A stretch of 64,000 bases of DNA from Puia dinghuensis (GTDB lineage: Bacteria; Bacteroidota; Bacteroidia; Chitinophagales; Chitinophagaceae). The notes beneath the pieces were generated by a model. It was not told the origin of the DNA, did not search any database, and saw only the letters and a program-made list of their open reading frames with translations. Position 1 is the stretch's first letter. The number at the start of each line of letters is the position of its first letter. The DNA lies in NCBI RefSeq assembly GCF_014642875.1, contig NZ_BMJC01000002.1, positions 124,001 through 188,000 on the forward strand, read 5' to 3'. Shown in pieces: positions 1 through 9,286 of this stretch. The position numbers and the translations under genes were made by a program.

Positions 1-401
1 CCGGTAAAGAGACCATCGACTACAACGGCTCGTCCATCGGCGGCATGGTTGCCGAACTGCTCGACCTCCCCTATATCTCCCTCGCTACAAAATTCGATCT
101 CAACGGTACCACGGCTACCGTCATCCGCGAGATCGAAGGCGGCGAAGAAACCGACGAAGTAGCCCTGCCCCTGGTCGTTAGCTGCCAGAAAGGCGTAGCC
201 GAACAGCGCATCCCCAATATGAAAGGCATCATGAGCGCCCGCACAAAGCCCCTGAAGGTGGTAGAACCCGTCGCGACACAACCCCTCACCGGAATTGTCT
301 CCTTCGAGCTTCCCCCCGCCAAGGCCGGCGTCAAGCTGGTCCCCGCCGACCAGCCGGAAGAACTCATCCGCCTCCTCCACGAAGAAGCGCGGGTATTTTA
401 A
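1..401 (+). CDS. etfB: Electron transfer flavoprotein beta subunit, 3' part (start outside window)
   Basis: The open frame runs in from the left edge (codons begin at base 3) and stops at 401, giving the last 132 or so residues of an EtfB-type protein. The edge carries the conserved stretch GKETIDYNGSSIGGM followed by a C-terminal segment in which ARTKPLKVVEP resembles the EtfB tail. EtfB binds AMP and, with EtfA, passes electrons from acyl-CoA and other dehydrogenases to the quinone pool. etfA follows after 24 bases, the usual order. An in-frame ATG at 45 exists but would discard conserved sequence, so it is not the start. Identity is firm; the N-terminal half is not visible. Confidence 0.93.
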   Translation, partial: GKETIDYNGSSIGGMVAELLDLPYISLATKFDLNGTTATVIREIEGGEETDEVALPLVVSCQKGVAEQRIPNMKGIMSARTKPLKVVEPVATQPLTGIVSFELPPAKAGVKLVPADQPEELIRLLHEEARVF

Positions 402-425
402 ACACATCACCAATCAACAATTGCC

Positions 426-1388
426 ATGTCAGTATACATCTTCATAGATCACTCCGAAGGTCACGTTAAAAAAGCATCCCTCGAAGCGCTGAGCTACGGC
501 GCTACACTGGCCTCCCAACTCAATACTACAGCCGAGGGCATCCTTCTCGGCACTCTCTCCACCGACCCCGCACTCCTTGGCAAATATGGCATTACAAAGG
601 TCCACCAGGCCGCACAGGAAAGCCTCAACGCACTCGATTCACAGGTATATGCGAAGATCATTGCCGACTTCGTAAGCGCAGCAGGCGACTCCATCCTGGT
701 CTTCTCCAATAATCTTAGCGGCAAAGCCGTTGCACCACGGGTTGCCGTTCGCCTCAAAGCCGCCCTGGTCACCGGCGCTATCGCCCTGCCCGATACAAGC
801 AAAGGCTTCGTTGTAAAAAAGACCGTCTTCTCCGGTAAGGCCTTCGCAAATATTTCCTTAAATACACCCACTAAGGTCATCGCCCTCAATCCAAATGCAT
901 ATTCCGTAAAAGAGGGCGAAGGCAAGGCAGAAATAGTTCCGCTCACCGCTACGGCGCCGGCTCCGAAGGTGCGGGTCGTTTCCGCCACTGCCGCCACAGG
1001 CCATGTACCCCTCACCGAGGCCGAAATAGTCGTCAGCGGCGGCAGGGGGCTTAAGGGACCGGAAAACTGGGGCATCATCGAGGAATTAGCCAACCTCCTG
1101 GGCGCCGCCACCGCCTGCAGCCGCCCCGTAGCCGACGCTCACTGGCGCCCCCATAACGAACACGTCGGCCAGACCGGCATCGCTATTGCACCCAATCTTT
1201 ATATTGCCATCGGCATCTCCGGTGCCATCCAACACCTCGCGGGAGTGAACCGGAGCAAGGTCATCGTTGTTATCAACAAAGACCCTGAAGCGCCATTCTT
1301 CAAAGCCGCCGACTACGGCATCGTAGGCGACGCATTCGAAGTGGTGCCCAAAATGATAACGGCGGTAAAGAAATTGAAGGGAAAATAA
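426..1388 (+). CDS. etfA: Electron transfer flavoprotein alpha subunit
   Basis: A 320-residue protein of typical EtfA length. The N-terminal ~190 residues are the variable ETF domain. The C-terminal FAD-binding half is clear: [13 protein letters not shown] (about residues 203-215), then [28 protein letters not shown] and the final [11 protein letters not shown] and DYGIVGD motifs. It binds FAD and forms a heterodimer with EtfB encoded just upstream; electrons go on to ETF:quinone oxidoreductase. The ATG at 426 lies 24 bases behind etfB, so the two are co-transcribed. A strong rho-independent terminator (1399..1425) closes the unit. Confidence 0.95.
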   Translation: MSVYIFIDHSEGHVKKASLEALSYGATLASQLNTTAEGILLGTLSTDPALLGKYGITKVHQAAQESLNALDSQVYAKIIADFVSAAGDSILVFSNNLSGKAVAPRVAVRLKAALVTGAIALPDTSKGFVVKKTVFSGKAFANISLNTPTKVIALNPNAYSVKEGEGKAEIVPLTATAPAPKVRVVSATAATGHVPLTEAEIVVSGGRGLKGPENWGIIEELANLLGAATACSRPVADAHWRPHNEHVGQTGIAIAPNLYIAIGISGAIQHLAGVNRSKVIVVINKDPEAPFFKAADYGIVGDAFEVVPKMITAVKKLKGK

Positions 1389-1398
1389 ACAAATAAAG

Positions 1399-1425
1399 CC
1401 CGCCTCCTCCGAGGCGGGTTTTTTT
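1399..1425 (+). terminator. Rho-independent terminator of etfBA
   Basis: A perfect 8-bp stem (CCCGCCTC / GAGGCGGG, 1399-1406 with 1411-1418) has a CTCC loop and is followed directly by seven T. It lies 10 bases after the etfA stop. Confidence 0.93.
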
Positions 1426-1457
1426 GTCAAATTTTCTTAGTTTCGCGTAATATTCAT

Positions 1458-2060
1458 ATGAAGAAGATCGAACTGGAAATAGTGGCTTTGTCACATAGCA
1501 TTACGCAAACTCACTCCTATGCAGTTGTGCTGGGTGAGGTCAACGGGCTGAGACGCCTTCCCATCGTCATCGGGGGATTTGAGGCTCAGGCAATTGCCGT
1601 AGCCTTGGAAAAAATGCACCCTAGCCGCCCGCTTACACACGACCTCATGAAAAATTTCATGAGCGCCTTCACCATCGATCTGCAGGAAATTATCATCTGC
1701 GATCTCCAGGAAGGCATCTTCTACTCCAAACTGGTCTGCGTCAGCGAACACGATACCGTCGAGATCGACTCCCGCACCAGCGACGCCCTGGCCCTCGCCG
1801 TACGCTTCGGCTGCCCCATCTTCACCTACGAACACATCCTCGACAGCGCCGGTATACTAATGGAAGACAGCTCTGCCAAAAAGAAAAAGTCAAGCCCTAC
1901 CACCACCGTTTCTACGACGGATAGTGGTTCCCGCGAAGACCTGAAAGTACTGTCGATGGACGACCTCACGTCACTGTTGAACGAAGTTCTCGAACAGGAA
2001 GACTATATTCGCGCCATCGCCATTCGCGACGAGATCAACAGCCGCCGCAAAACCCGGTGA
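1458..2060 (+). CDS. Bifunctional nuclease (DUF151) domain protein with C-terminal UvrB/UvrC motif
   Basis: A 200-residue protein. Residues about 1-135 match the bifunctional nuclease (BFN/DUF151) family: the start KKIELEIVALSHS, then LPIVIGGFEAQAIA near residue 35 and the acidic ending SRTSDALALAVR around residue 107-118. A Ser/Lys/Thr-rich linker (residues ~136-160) leads to a C-terminal UvrB/C-type helical hairpin (LLNEVLEQEDYIRAIAIRD). This two-part architecture is common in Bacteroidota; the cellular role is not established. ispE starts 13 bases after the stop, so the two probably form one unit. A possible -7 element TAGTTTCG is at 1438-1445. Confidence 0.88.
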   Translation: MKKIELEIVALSHSITQTHSYAVVLGEVNGLRRLPIVIGGFEAQAIAVALEKMHPSRPLTHDLMKNFMSAFTIDLQEIIICDLQEGIFYSKLVCVSEHDTVEIDSRTSDALALAVRFGCPIFTYEHILDSAGILMEDSSAKKKKSSPTTTVSTTDSGSREDLKVLSMDDLTSLLNEVLEQEDYIRAIAIRDEINSRRKTR

Positions 2061-2073
2061 CCCGGCCATCGAC

Positions 2074-2880
2074 ATGGTACTGTTTCCCAACTGCAAGATC
2101 AATCTCGGACTTTATGTGCTCTATAAACGCGCCGACGGTTACCACGACCTCTCTACTGTCTTCTACCCTCTCCCGGTAAAAGACGTCCTGGAGATCATTC
2201 GATCGGACACAAACCAGTTCACCGCCTACGGTATCCCCATTCCCGGCGATCCCACAGCCAACCTTTGCGAAAAAGCATACCAGCTGCTGAGAAAAGACTT
2301 CCCCACTCTCCCGCCGGTACACATCCACCTGTACAAAAATATTCCCATCGGCGCCGGTCTCGGCGGCGGCTCCGCCGACGGTGCCTTCACCCTACTTGGC
2401 CTTAACTCGACATTTCAACTGGGACTCTCCCCCGACCAACTCATCGACTACGCCGCCCAATTGGGCAGCGATTGTCCCTTCTTCATCCTCAATAAACCCT
2501 GCCTCGGCGGTGGCCGCGGCGAACAGCTCCAACCCATCACCCTCGATCTTTCCGCCTACAGCTTCGTTCTCGTCAACCCTGGCATCCATATCAGCACGGC
2601 ACAAGCCTTCTCTCTCTGCACCCCCGACGATGCAATCCTGCCCATAGAGGACATCATTTCTCAACCGGTGCACACCTGGAAAGAGCAGCTGCATAACGAC
2701 TTCGAATTCCCCGTCTTCCAGCTCCACCCCGAGCTCCGGGAAATAAAAACTACCCTCTACGCCCACGGCGCCCTCTACGCCTCCCTCACCGGCAGCGGGT
2801 CTTCCTTCTATGGCATCTTCGAAAAACACAACACCCCCACTACCTTGCCCCTTTCCTGGAATTATCGTATCTTGCCGTAA
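2074..2880 (+). CDS. ispE: 4-diphosphocytidyl-2-C-methyl-D-erythritol kinase
   Basis: A 268-residue GHMP kinase, close to the usual IspE length of about 280. It phosphorylates the 2-hydroxyl of CDP-methylerythritol in the MEP isoprenoid pathway. Visible motifs are the N-terminal FPNCKINLGLYV, the GHMP ATP-binding loop PIGAGLGGGSADGAF (residues about 90-104) and the C-terminal glycine loop LTGSGSSFYG near residue 239. The ATG at 2074 gives the expected short N-terminus before NCKINLGL. It follows the BFN gene by 13 bases. Confidence 0.94.
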   Translation: MVLFPNCKINLGLYVLYKRADGYHDLSTVFYPLPVKDVLEIIRSDTNQFTAYGIPIPGDPTANLCEKAYQLLRKDFPTLPPVHIHLYKNIPIGAGLGGGSADGAFTLLGLNSTFQLGLSPDQLIDYAAQLGSDCPFFILNKPCLGGGRGEQLQPITLDLSAYSFVLVNPGIHISTAQAFSLCTPDDAILPIEDIISQPVHTWKEQLHNDFEFPVFQLHPELREIKTTLYAHGALYASLTGSGSSFYGIFEKHNTPTTLPLSWNYRILP

Positions 2881-2974
2881 ATCAATCGCTATCTACAGGC
2901 ATCCCCACATATGCTTCCTGGGTCAAAATCTTGACTTCCTCGATCACTACTGTTGACCATATCGCCCCTTTGTC

Positions 2975-2992
2975 ATGAGTTAATCAACTCAT
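2975..2992. promoter_or_regulatory. Inverted repeat upstream of rocD, possible operator
   Basis: A perfect inverted repeat, ATGAGTT-AATC-AACTCAT, ends 34 bases before the rocD start. There is no T run, so it is not a terminator. It may be an operator or just a chance palindrome. The rest of the 146-base gap 2881..3026 shows nothing else I can name. Confidence 0.35.
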
Positions 2993-3026
2993 CTTCACCA
3001 ATTTATCACTCTCATATCCCTTTTAT

Positions 3027-4262
3027 ATGCAAGCAACGAGCACTCTCTCGGCCCGGTCTCTTCATTACCTCGAGCTGGAAGAAAAATATGGCGCCCACAA
3101 TTACCATCCCATCCCCGTCGTCCTCGACAGGGGGGCCGGTGTCCATGTGTGGGATGTGGATGGCCGCTGCTACTACGACTGCCTCAGCGGCTACTCGGCC
3201 GTGAACCAGGGCCACTGTCATCCACGCATCGTCGCTGCCTTGCAAGAACAGGCCTCCCGGCTCACGCTCACCTCCCGCGCCTTCCACAGCAACATTCTCG
3301 GCGAATTTGCCCAGTATATAACGGCCTATTTTGGCTATGACAAGGTTCTTCCAATGAATTCCGGTGCAGAGGCCGTGGAGACCGCCCTGAAGCTCTGTCG
3401 CCGCTGGGGCTACCAGGTAAAAGGCATCCCGGAGAACAAAGCAAAGATCATCGTATGCGCAAACAATTTCCACGGTCGCACCACCACCGTCATTTCCTTT
3501 AGCACCGACCCCGACTCCAACCGAAGATTCGGACCCTATACGCCCGGTTTTGTCATCATCCCCTTCAACGACCAGTCGTCGCTGGCCCATGCCCTCGAAG
3601 ATCCCCTGGTAGCGGGCTTCCTCGTCGAGCCCATCCAGGGCGAGGCCGGCGTAGTTGTCCCCGACGAGGGCTATCTTCACTACGCAAGACAACGCTGCGA
3701 GGAAGCAAATGTCCTGTTCATCGCCGACGAGATCCAAACCGGCCTTGGCCGTACCGGCCGCATGCTGGCCTGCGACCATGAGATCGTGCGCCCCGATATC
3801 CTCATCCTGGGCAAAGCCCTCAGCGGCGGGATGCTGCCGGTATCCGCGGTGCTGGCCGACGATAGCATTATGCTTACCATCCGCCCCGGCGAACATGGCT
3901 CCACCTACGGCGGCAACCCGCTGGCCTGCAAGGTAGCCATCACCGCCCTCGAAGTGCTGAAGGACCAGGATCTCGCCGGCAACGCAGCCGTCATGGGTGA
4001 GCTGTTCCGTAAAGAACTAAATAGCCTCCAATCCCCCCACATCGGTTTGGTACGCGGCAAAGGCCTGCTCAATGCTATCGTCATCGATCACCCGCGCCCC
4101 GACGCAGCCTGGGAACTCTGCCTCGCGCTAAAAGACAACGGCCTGTTGGCAAAACCCACCCACGGGGACAAGATCCGCCTCGCACCCCCGCTGGTCATCA
4201 CCCGCGAACAATTGCTGGAATGCGTGGACATCATAAAACAAAGCCTGAAGGTGCTGGATTAA
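3027..4262 (+). CDS. rocD: Ornithine aminotransferase (ornithine-oxo-acid transaminase)
   Basis: A 411-residue class-III PLP aminotransferase of RocD length. It transfers the delta-amino group of ornithine to 2-oxoglutarate, giving glutamate-5-semialdehyde. Typical motifs are [20 protein letters not shown] at the N-terminus, [58 protein letters not shown] and the Schiff-base lysine K263 in LGKALSGG. The ATG at 3027 fits the RocD N-terminus; longer in-frame starts add non-conserved residues. It stands alone, with the VIT1-type gene next but behind its own repeat-marked promoter. Confidence 0.94.
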   Translation: MQATSTLSARSLHYLELEEKYGAHNYHPIPVVLDRGAGVHVWDVDGRCYYDCLSGYSAVNQGHCHPRIVAALQEQASRLTLTSRAFHSNILGEFAQYITAYFGYDKVLPMNSGAEAVETALKLCRRWGYQVKGIPENKAKIIVCANNFHGRTTTVISFSTDPDSNRRFGPYTPGFVIIPFNDQSSLAHALEDPLVAGFLVEPIQGEAGVVVPDEGYLHYARQRCEEANVLFIADEIQTGLGRTGRMLACDHEIVRPDILILGKALSGGMLPVSAVLADDSIMLTIRPGEHGSTYGGNPLACKVAITALEVLKDQDLAGNAAVMGELFRKELNSLQSPHIGLVRGKGLLNAIVIDHPRPDAAWELCLALKDNGLLAKPTHGDKIRLAPPLVITREQLLECVDIIKQSLKVLD

Positions 4263-4268
4263 AGCCTA

Positions 4269-4324
4269 TCCTGGCAACATAAAATTCACCTCCTGGCAGC
4301 ATAAAATTCATTAGTTTTATCCCA
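4269..4324 (+). promoter_or_regulatory. Tandem 20-bp direct repeat and -7 element before the VIT1-type gene
   Basis: TCCTGGCAACATAAAATTCA (4269-4288) recurs with one change at 4291-4310, a 22-bp period, i.e. two helical turns. It is followed by TAGTTTTA (4312-4319), a Bacteroidota -7 element. Start sites predicted 5 bp behind this element fall on A of the ATG at 4324, i.e. a leaderless mRNA. The repeats sit where the -33 region would be, so they probably bind an activator or repressor. The regulator is unknown. Confidence 0.6.
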
Positions 4325-5046
4325 TGCACCAGATCGACACGACTGTAACCGCCGGCCATGCCGAACAACATATGAAAGGTTCCGAGATCCTCACCGACAT
4401 CGTCATCGGCATGTCGGACGGTCTCACCGTCCCCTTTGCCCTGGCGGCAGGTCTCAGCGGCGCCGTCGGTGATAATCATCTCAACCTCATCTGGATCGCC
4501 GGCTTGGCCGAGATCGCAGCCGGTTCCATCGCCATGGGTCTCGGCGGCTACCTCGCCGGCAAAACCGAGGTCGATCACTATAACTCCGAACTGAAAAAGG
4601 AATACGACGAAGTCGAAAAGGTGCCCGATGTCGAACGCCATGAAGTAAAGGAATTCTTCTCCGGTCTCGGCCTCAGCGAGGAAGTGCAGGAAAAAGCAGT
4701 GGAAGAAATGACAAAGGACAAGGACAAATGGGTAGACTTCATGATGAAATACGAATTAGGCCTCGATAAACCCGACCCGCAACGCGCAAGAAAAAGCGCC
4801 TTCAACATCGGGTTTTCCTACGTCGTGGGTGGTCTCATTCCCCTCAGCCCCTACTTCTTTGTCACCGACGGCATCACCGGCCTCCGCATCTCGGCCATCA
4901 TCACCCTCTGCTGTCTCTTCATCTTTGGCTATTTCAAAAGCAAAATGACAGGTGTCAATCCCATCAACGGCGCCATCCGCGTAATGGTCATCGGCGCCCT
5001 GGCAGCCGGTTGTGCCTTCGCGGTAGCAAAGCTCATCCAGGCCTAA
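4324..5046 (+). CDS. VIT1/CCC1-family iron/manganese transporter
   Basis: A 240-residue membrane protein of the VIT1 (vacuolar iron transporter/CCC1) family. The hallmark first segment is visible: DIVIGMSDGLTVPFALAAGLSGA (residues ~24-46, here cut to its core DGLTVPFALAAGLSGA), then GSIAMGLGGYLAGK. A charged cytoplasmic helical domain (residues ~80-150, with HYNSELKKEYDEVEK) follows, and three further membrane spans end at residue 238. Family members export Fe2+ or Mn2+ from the cytosol. The substrate here is inferred only. The stop overlaps the stop of the convergent gene at 5043. Confidence 0.88.
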   Translation: MHQIDTTVTAGHAEQHMKGSEILTDIVIGMSDGLTVPFALAAGLSGAVGDNHLNLIWIAGLAEIAAGSIAMGLGGYLAGKTEVDHYNSELKKEYDEVEKVPDVERHEVKEFFSGLGLSEEVQEKAVEEMTKDKDKWVDFMMKYELGLDKPDPQRARKSAFNIGFSYVVGGLIPLSPYFFVTDGITGLRISAIITLCCLFIFGYFKSKMTGVNPINGAIRVMVIGALAAGCAFAVAKLIQA

Positions 5047-5435
5047 GCATCCTCTTTCACCGGCAGATCGGGTAGCAACGCCGCCACCAGTGCGATTACC
5101 GTCCCGGCCATCACCAAAAAGAGACCTATCCGCTTGTCGGGGCACTCGCCCCGATAACACGCCGTATACAGGATATAACATTTGATCCCCCAGGCAAGCC
5201 CCACCGCCGCTACAAAAATATTGGCGCGCTTGGCCCATATCCGGGGTATTAAAAAGAACACGATCTCCACCACACTAAAAAAGACCAACACCTTACCCGG
5301 CCGCCCATACCTGTTCTGCTCCGACCAAAAACCCGTAAACTCCTTTTGCAACACGGGAAAATAAGCCCAGGGCATAAAACAGGCGGCAATCACCAGCACC
5401 GCCGCCGCAATACCCAGCCATTGAGAATTTTTCAT
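5043..5435 (-). CDS. Uncharacterised four-span membrane protein
   Basis: A 130-residue hydrophobic protein with about four membrane segments: residues ~7-27 (LGIAAAVLVIAACFMPW), ~45-65 (VLVFFSVVEIVFFLIP), ~72-92 and ~105-122. No family is recognised. A minus-strand -7 element TATATTCG (plus 5440-5447) predicts a start at the A of the ATG, so the mRNA may be leaderless. It is divergent from the M20 peptidase gene and convergent with the VIT1-type gene, overlapping it by 4 bases at the stops. Confidence 0.7.
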   Translation of the reverse strand: MKNSQWLGIAAAVLVIAACFMPWAYFPVLQKEFTGFWSEQNRYGRPGKVLVFFSVVEIVFFLIPRIWAKRANIFVAAVGLAWGIKCYILYTACYRGECPDKRIGLFLVMAGTVIALVAALLPDLPVKEDA

Positions 5436-5480
5436 GTCGCGAATATACCTTATCTTAAGAAACCAAAACTACTCGCACAC

Positions 5481-7091
5481 ATGAGAAATCTGCTATCTGC
5501 CCTCGCCGGCGTCCTCTTTTCAATTGGCCTCCGGGCCCAAACAATCTATGACACCACCTTCATCAACAACCTAAAAGAACAGGCCCGCACCGCCGTCGCT
5601 GCAAAACAAAAAGGCGTTCAGGAAATGGTCGACCAGATCTTCAGCTACGGCGAACTCGGCTTCCAGGAGATAGAGACCTCCAAATACCTCACCGCCTTCC
5701 TCACAAAGAATGGCTTCACCGTCGAGAAGGGCATCGCCGGCATCCCCACCTCCTGGATGGCCCGCTGGGGAAGTGGCAGCCCCGTCATCGCTCTCGGCAG
5801 CGACATCGACTGCATCCCCAAGGCCTCGCAAAAGCCGGGTGTAGCCTACAAAGATCCCATCGTCGAAGGCGCCCCCGGTCATGGGGAAGGCCATAACTCC
5901 GGCCAGGCCGTGATCATCTTCGCAGCCCTCGCCGTAAAAGACCTGATGGAAAAGAACCACCTTCCCGGCACACTCGTCATCTGGCCCGGCGTAGCCGAAG
6001 AGCTGGTCGGCAGCAAGGCCTGGTACGTACGCGACGGATATTTCAAAAATGTCGACGCCTGCATCTTCACCCACGTAGGCTCGGCATGGAATTGCAACTA
6101 TGGCGACCCGGGCATGAACGGCCTCGTCTCCGTAAAATTCTCCTTCGATGGCGAAGCAGCCCATGCGGCAGGCGCCCCCTGGCGCGGCAAGAGCGCCCTC
6201 GACGCGGTCGAATTGATGGACGTCGGCTGGAACTTCAAACGCGAACACCTAAAGCCAACGCAACGTTCTCACTATGTCATCACCGACGGCGGCGACCAGC
6301 CTAACGTCGTCCCCTCCAAAGCATCGGTATGGTATTATTTTCGCGAACGCAACTATGACGACATCAGCAGCATGTACGCCGCAGGCGTCAATATCGCCAA
6401 AGGCGCGGCGCTCATGACCGACACCCGTATGTCCTACCAGATCCAGGGCACGGCCTGGCCGGGTCATTTCAACAAGGCGCTGGCACAGGCCATGTACGCC
6501 AACATCAAAAAAGTGGGCTACCCCCAATGGACAGACGCTGACCAGCAGCTCGCCCTGGCCGTACAAAAACTGGTGGACGCGCCAAAGACCGACCTGGAAG
6601 GAAAGCCCATCCATGGCCTGCGCAGCGACCTCGACACCCTCAAAGGCTCCGTGCCCTTCTCCTGGGGCGGCGGCTCGGATGACATCGCCGACATTTCCTG
6701 GAATGTCCCCACCATCGATCTCTACTACCCCGCCAATATCCCCGGCACAAAAGGTCACCACTGGGCCGACGCCATCGCCATGGCAACACCCATCGCCCAC
6801 AAAGGCAGCCTCTACGGCGCCGAGGTCACCGCCATGACGCTGATCGATCTGTTCACAAAACCACAGATCATCGCCGACGCAAAGGATTACTTTAATAACG
6901 TGCAGACAAAAGAAGTGAAATACAAACCCTTCATCACGAAGGACGACCCGCCCGCCATCTACCTGAATAAAGAGACTATGGAGAAATACCGCGAACAGAT
7001 GCGGAAATACTATTACGATCCATCAAAATACAAAACCTATTTGGAGCAGTTGGGTATCACCTACCCTACCCTCACCCCGCCGGCGAAATAA
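5481..7091 (+). CDS. M20-family amidohydrolase (AbgB-like), exported
   Basis: A 536-residue metallopeptidase-fold amidohydrolase. The ATG at 5481 is chosen because it opens a signal peptide (MRNLLSALAGVLFSIGLRAQ); a longer in-frame version lacks this. The mature part shows the M20 features IFSYGELGFQEIETSKY, LGSDIDCIP (metal ligand region), GHGEGHNSGQA and a dimerisation domain with FDGEAAHAAGAPWRGKSALDAV. The overall pattern resembles p-aminobenzoyl-glutamate hydrolase subunit B rather than a dipeptidase. The real substrate is unknown. A candidate -7 TATCTTAA lies at 5451-5458. Confidence 0.85.
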   Translation: MRNLLSALAGVLFSIGLRAQTIYDTTFINNLKEQARTAVAAKQKGVQEMVDQIFSYGELGFQEIETSKYLTAFLTKNGFTVEKGIAGIPTSWMARWGSGSPVIALGSDIDCIPKASQKPGVAYKDPIVEGAPGHGEGHNSGQAVIIFAALAVKDLMEKNHLPGTLVIWPGVAEELVGSKAWYVRDGYFKNVDACIFTHVGSAWNCNYGDPGMNGLVSVKFSFDGEAAHAAGAPWRGKSALDAVELMDVGWNFKREHLKPTQRSHYVITDGGDQPNVVPSKASVWYYFRERNYDDISSMYAAGVNIAKGAALMTDTRMSYQIQGTAWPGHFNKALAQAMYANIKKVGYPQWTDADQQLALAVQKLVDAPKTDLEGKPIHGLRSDLDTLKGSVPFSWGGGSDDIADISWNVPTIDLYYPANIPGTKGHHWADAIAMATPIAHKGSLYGAEVTAMTLIDLFTKPQIIADAKDYFNNVQTKEVKYKPFITKDDPPAIYLNKETMEKYREQMRKYYYDPSKYKTYLEQLGITYPTLTPPAK

Positions 7092-7106
7092 TGTCCGGCG
7101 GCCGGC

Positions 7107-7754
7107 TCAATCTATCCGCCTTACCACCTTTTCCTTATCGCGCCGCTTCTCCCATCGCAACAGCTCGAGCTCCGGCTGCTCGAAGAAGCCATCCGTATAC
7201 CCGGTACAGAGATAGGCCACCAGCCGGTGACCCGCCGGCGCCTCCAGTAGTACCCTCACCCGTTCGGGGTCCAGGATACTCACCCAGCCAAGCCCAACAT
7301 TCAACGCCCGCGCCATCAGCCACATATTTTCAACGGCACAGACCACACTATATAACCCCACTTCCTCCATCGTCGTTTGCCCCAGCACCGGCCCCGCCTG
7401 CGGAACATAAAATACCGCGATATTCAGCGGCGCCTCCAGTATCCCTTCCAGCTTCAGCCGGGCATATGCATCCTCCCGCTCCCCAAAGACCGGCTGTGCC
7501 GCCGCATTGGCCGCCTCAAAACTGTCCCGCACCCGCTGCCGCGTCTGCCTGTCCGTCACCAGCACAAACTCCCAGGGCTGCGAAAATCCGACGGACGGGG
7601 CATGAAGCGCCGCATCCAGCAAACGATCGACCACCTCCGGCTCCACCGGCCTGTCGATAAACCGGTTGCCCCGGACATCCCGGCGATGCCTGATCACATC
7701 CCACAACACCTCAGCCTCCGCCGGCGTGAATAGCTTCCCATTTAGTTCCATCAT
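7107..7754 (-). CDS. bluB: 5,6-dimethylbenzimidazole synthase
   Basis: A 215-residue nitroreductase-fold flavoprotein. BluB cleaves reduced FMN with oxygen to give 5,6-dimethylbenzimidazole, the lower ligand of vitamin B12. Supporting features are the RRDVRGNRF start region, ALHAPSVGFSQPWEFVLV (FMN binding), TTMEEVGLYSVVCAVENMWLMARALNVG trimmed here to its core VGLYSVVCAVENMW, and GLGWVSILDP near residue 160. It overlaps the cobQ stop by 4 bases (ATGA), which points to translational coupling and to a role in cobalamin synthesis rather than as a generic nitroreductase. Confidence 0.9.
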   Translation of the reverse strand: MMELNGKLFTPAEAEVLWDVIRHRRDVRGNRFIDRPVEPEVVDRLLDAALHAPSVGFSQPWEFVLVTDRQTRQRVRDSFEAANAAAQPVFGEREDAYARLKLEGILEAPLNIAVFYVPQAGPVLGQTTMEEVGLYSVVCAVENMWLMARALNVGLGWVSILDPERVRVLLEAPAGHRLVAYLCTGYTDGFFEQPELELLRWEKRRDKEKVVRRID

Positions 7755-9286
7755 CGTCGTAATAAATTCGAATAAATATACTCCAAATCGACATGACTCC
7801 GGATATGCTCCGCCAGCCGGTCATACTGCCGCTCTTTAAATGCCCGGTAGTCGGGAATATCCACCCCCAACAATTGTTTCACTACCGCCTGGTTGTCCAG
7901 GATACCATGCATGTATGTGCCCCAAATAGTATCCGCCACCCCGTACCCATCGGGCGCTTCTCCTTCCACCACCGGGAAGTTCAACGGCCGCATCGCCCCG
8001 CCATCGACCCGGGGCCCCGCCGCGTCGCTCCCCATCTGCCCCATAGCCCCATCTACCACGGTCTGTCCCATATGTATCTCATATCCCTCGCACAAAGGCC
8101 CCGCCACATCGCCAAACCGAAACCGCCGCCGCACCGTCGTCTTCTCCCTGGTCAACACCGTATGCACCGGCAACAACCCCATCCCGCTCACATGCTGCGG
8201 CTCACCCTCCACACCATACGGATCGGCGATCGTCAACCCCATCATTTGATAACCGCCACAAATCCCGATCACGTGCACACCGGCAGCTGCCGCGGTATGG
8301 ATGGCCTTGTCCACCCCAACCTCACGAATCGCCAGCAGGTCGCCGATCGTGTTCTTGGTGCCCGGCAAAATGATCATCGCTGCGTGGGCAAGCTCACCCG
8401 GATCATCGGTATAATAAACATGAAGCCCGGCCGCGCGCTCAATCGCCGCGAAATCGGTAAAATTCGCAAGATGCGGCAGACGGACAACCGCGACATTTAC
8501 TGCGCCAGGCTTATGCACGGCATGTTTCTGTCGCAGCACCACAGAATCCTCTTCTTCAATATGAATATCCCGGAAATAAGGCAACACCCCTACTACAGGC
8601 GTGCCGGTAAGCTCTTCCAATTGCCGCCGCCCATCCGCGAACAATCGTGCATCACCCCTGAATTTATTGATAATAACTCCGCGGATAAGCGCCCGCTCTT
8701 CCGGCGGCAGCAGCGCCAGCGTCCCATACACGCTGGCAAAGACCCCACCCCGATCGATATCCGCAACCAGGTAGACATCGGCCCCGGCATGCAGGGCCAT
8801 TCGCATATTGGCGATATCCCTGTCCCGCAGGTTCACCTCGGAGATGCTGCCCGCCCCTTCAAGGACAATAGGATTATACCGGCGCGCAAGCCGGTCGTAG
8901 GCCCCGCGCACTTCCTCCCATAGAGCCACCCGGTCGCGCCCCATAAAATAGGCATAGGCAGACTGGCTGCCCGCCGGCTTGCCGTGCAATACCAGCTGCG
9001 CATGCGTGTCGCCGGTAGGCTTTAGCAACACGGGATTCATCTCGCTGTGACAGGGAATACCCGCCGCCTCGGCCTGCACCGCCTGCGCCCTGCCGATCTC
9101 CAACCCCTCCGGGGTGACAAAACTGTTAAGGGACATATTCTGCGCCTTGAACGGCGCCGGCCGGTATCCATCCTGCGCCAGGATACGGCAAAAACCCGCG
9201 GTGATGACGCTCTTGCCGACATCGGACGCGGTACCGGCAAACATAAGGGGCCGGATGGGGGAATATATTTTGGCGGTTGCCTTCAC
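7751..9286 (-). CDS. cobQ: Cobyric acid synthase
   Basis: A 511-residue two-domain enzyme that amidates adenosylcobyrinate a,c-diamide at four side chains using glutamine and ATP. The N-terminal P-loop-like domain begins MFAGTASDVGKS and contains RAQAVQAEAAG and DIDRGGVFASVYG. The glutamine amidotransferase domain has the nucleophile motif VIGICGGYQMMG (around residue 335-346) and a C-terminal catalytic histidine in WGTYMHGILDN. The start is GTG at 9286, and an ATG 42 bases further in is possible. A minus-strand -7 element TATTTTCG at 9294-9301 puts the start only about 3 bases before the GTG. It is followed by bluB. Confidence 0.93.
   Translation of the reverse strand: MKATAKIYSPIRPLMFAGTASDVGKSVITAGFCRILAQDGYRPAPFKAQNMSLNSFVTPEGLEIGRAQAVQAEAAGIPCHSEMNPVLLKPTGDTHAQLVLHGKPAGSQSAYAYFMGRDRVALWEEVRGAYDRLARRYNPIVLEGAGSISEVNLRDRDIANMRMALHAGADVYLVADIDRGGVFASVYGTLALLPPEERALIRGVIINKFRGDARLFADGRRQLEELTGTPVVGVLPYFRDIHIEEEDSVVLRQKHAVHKPGAVNVAVVRLPHLANFTDFAAIERAAGLHVYYTDDPGELAHAAMIILPGTKNTIGDLLAIREVGVDKAIHTAAAAGVHVIGICGGYQMMGLTIADPYGVEGEPQHVSGMGLLPVHTVLTREKTTVRRRFRFGDVAGPLCEGYEIHMGQTVVDGAMGQMGSDAAGPRVDGGAMRPLNFPVVEGEAPDGYGVADTIWGTYMHGILDNQAVVKQLLGVDIPDYRAFKERQYDRLAEHIRSHVDLEYIYSNLLRR

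Noticed and set aside
3012-3896. Long minus-strand open frame opposite rocD
   Set aside because: Low-complexity Gly/Val/Ala/Asp text without motifs; rocD on the plus strand is certain.
4269-4310. Possible CRISPR-like repeat
   Set aside because: Only two copies with a 2-base spacer and no cas genes; placed in register with a -7 element, so an operator is more likely.
7091-7660. Long plus-strand open frame opposite bluB
   Set aside because: Pro/Ala/Arg-rich shadow of a GC-rich gene on the other strand; the minus frame has clear BluB motifs.
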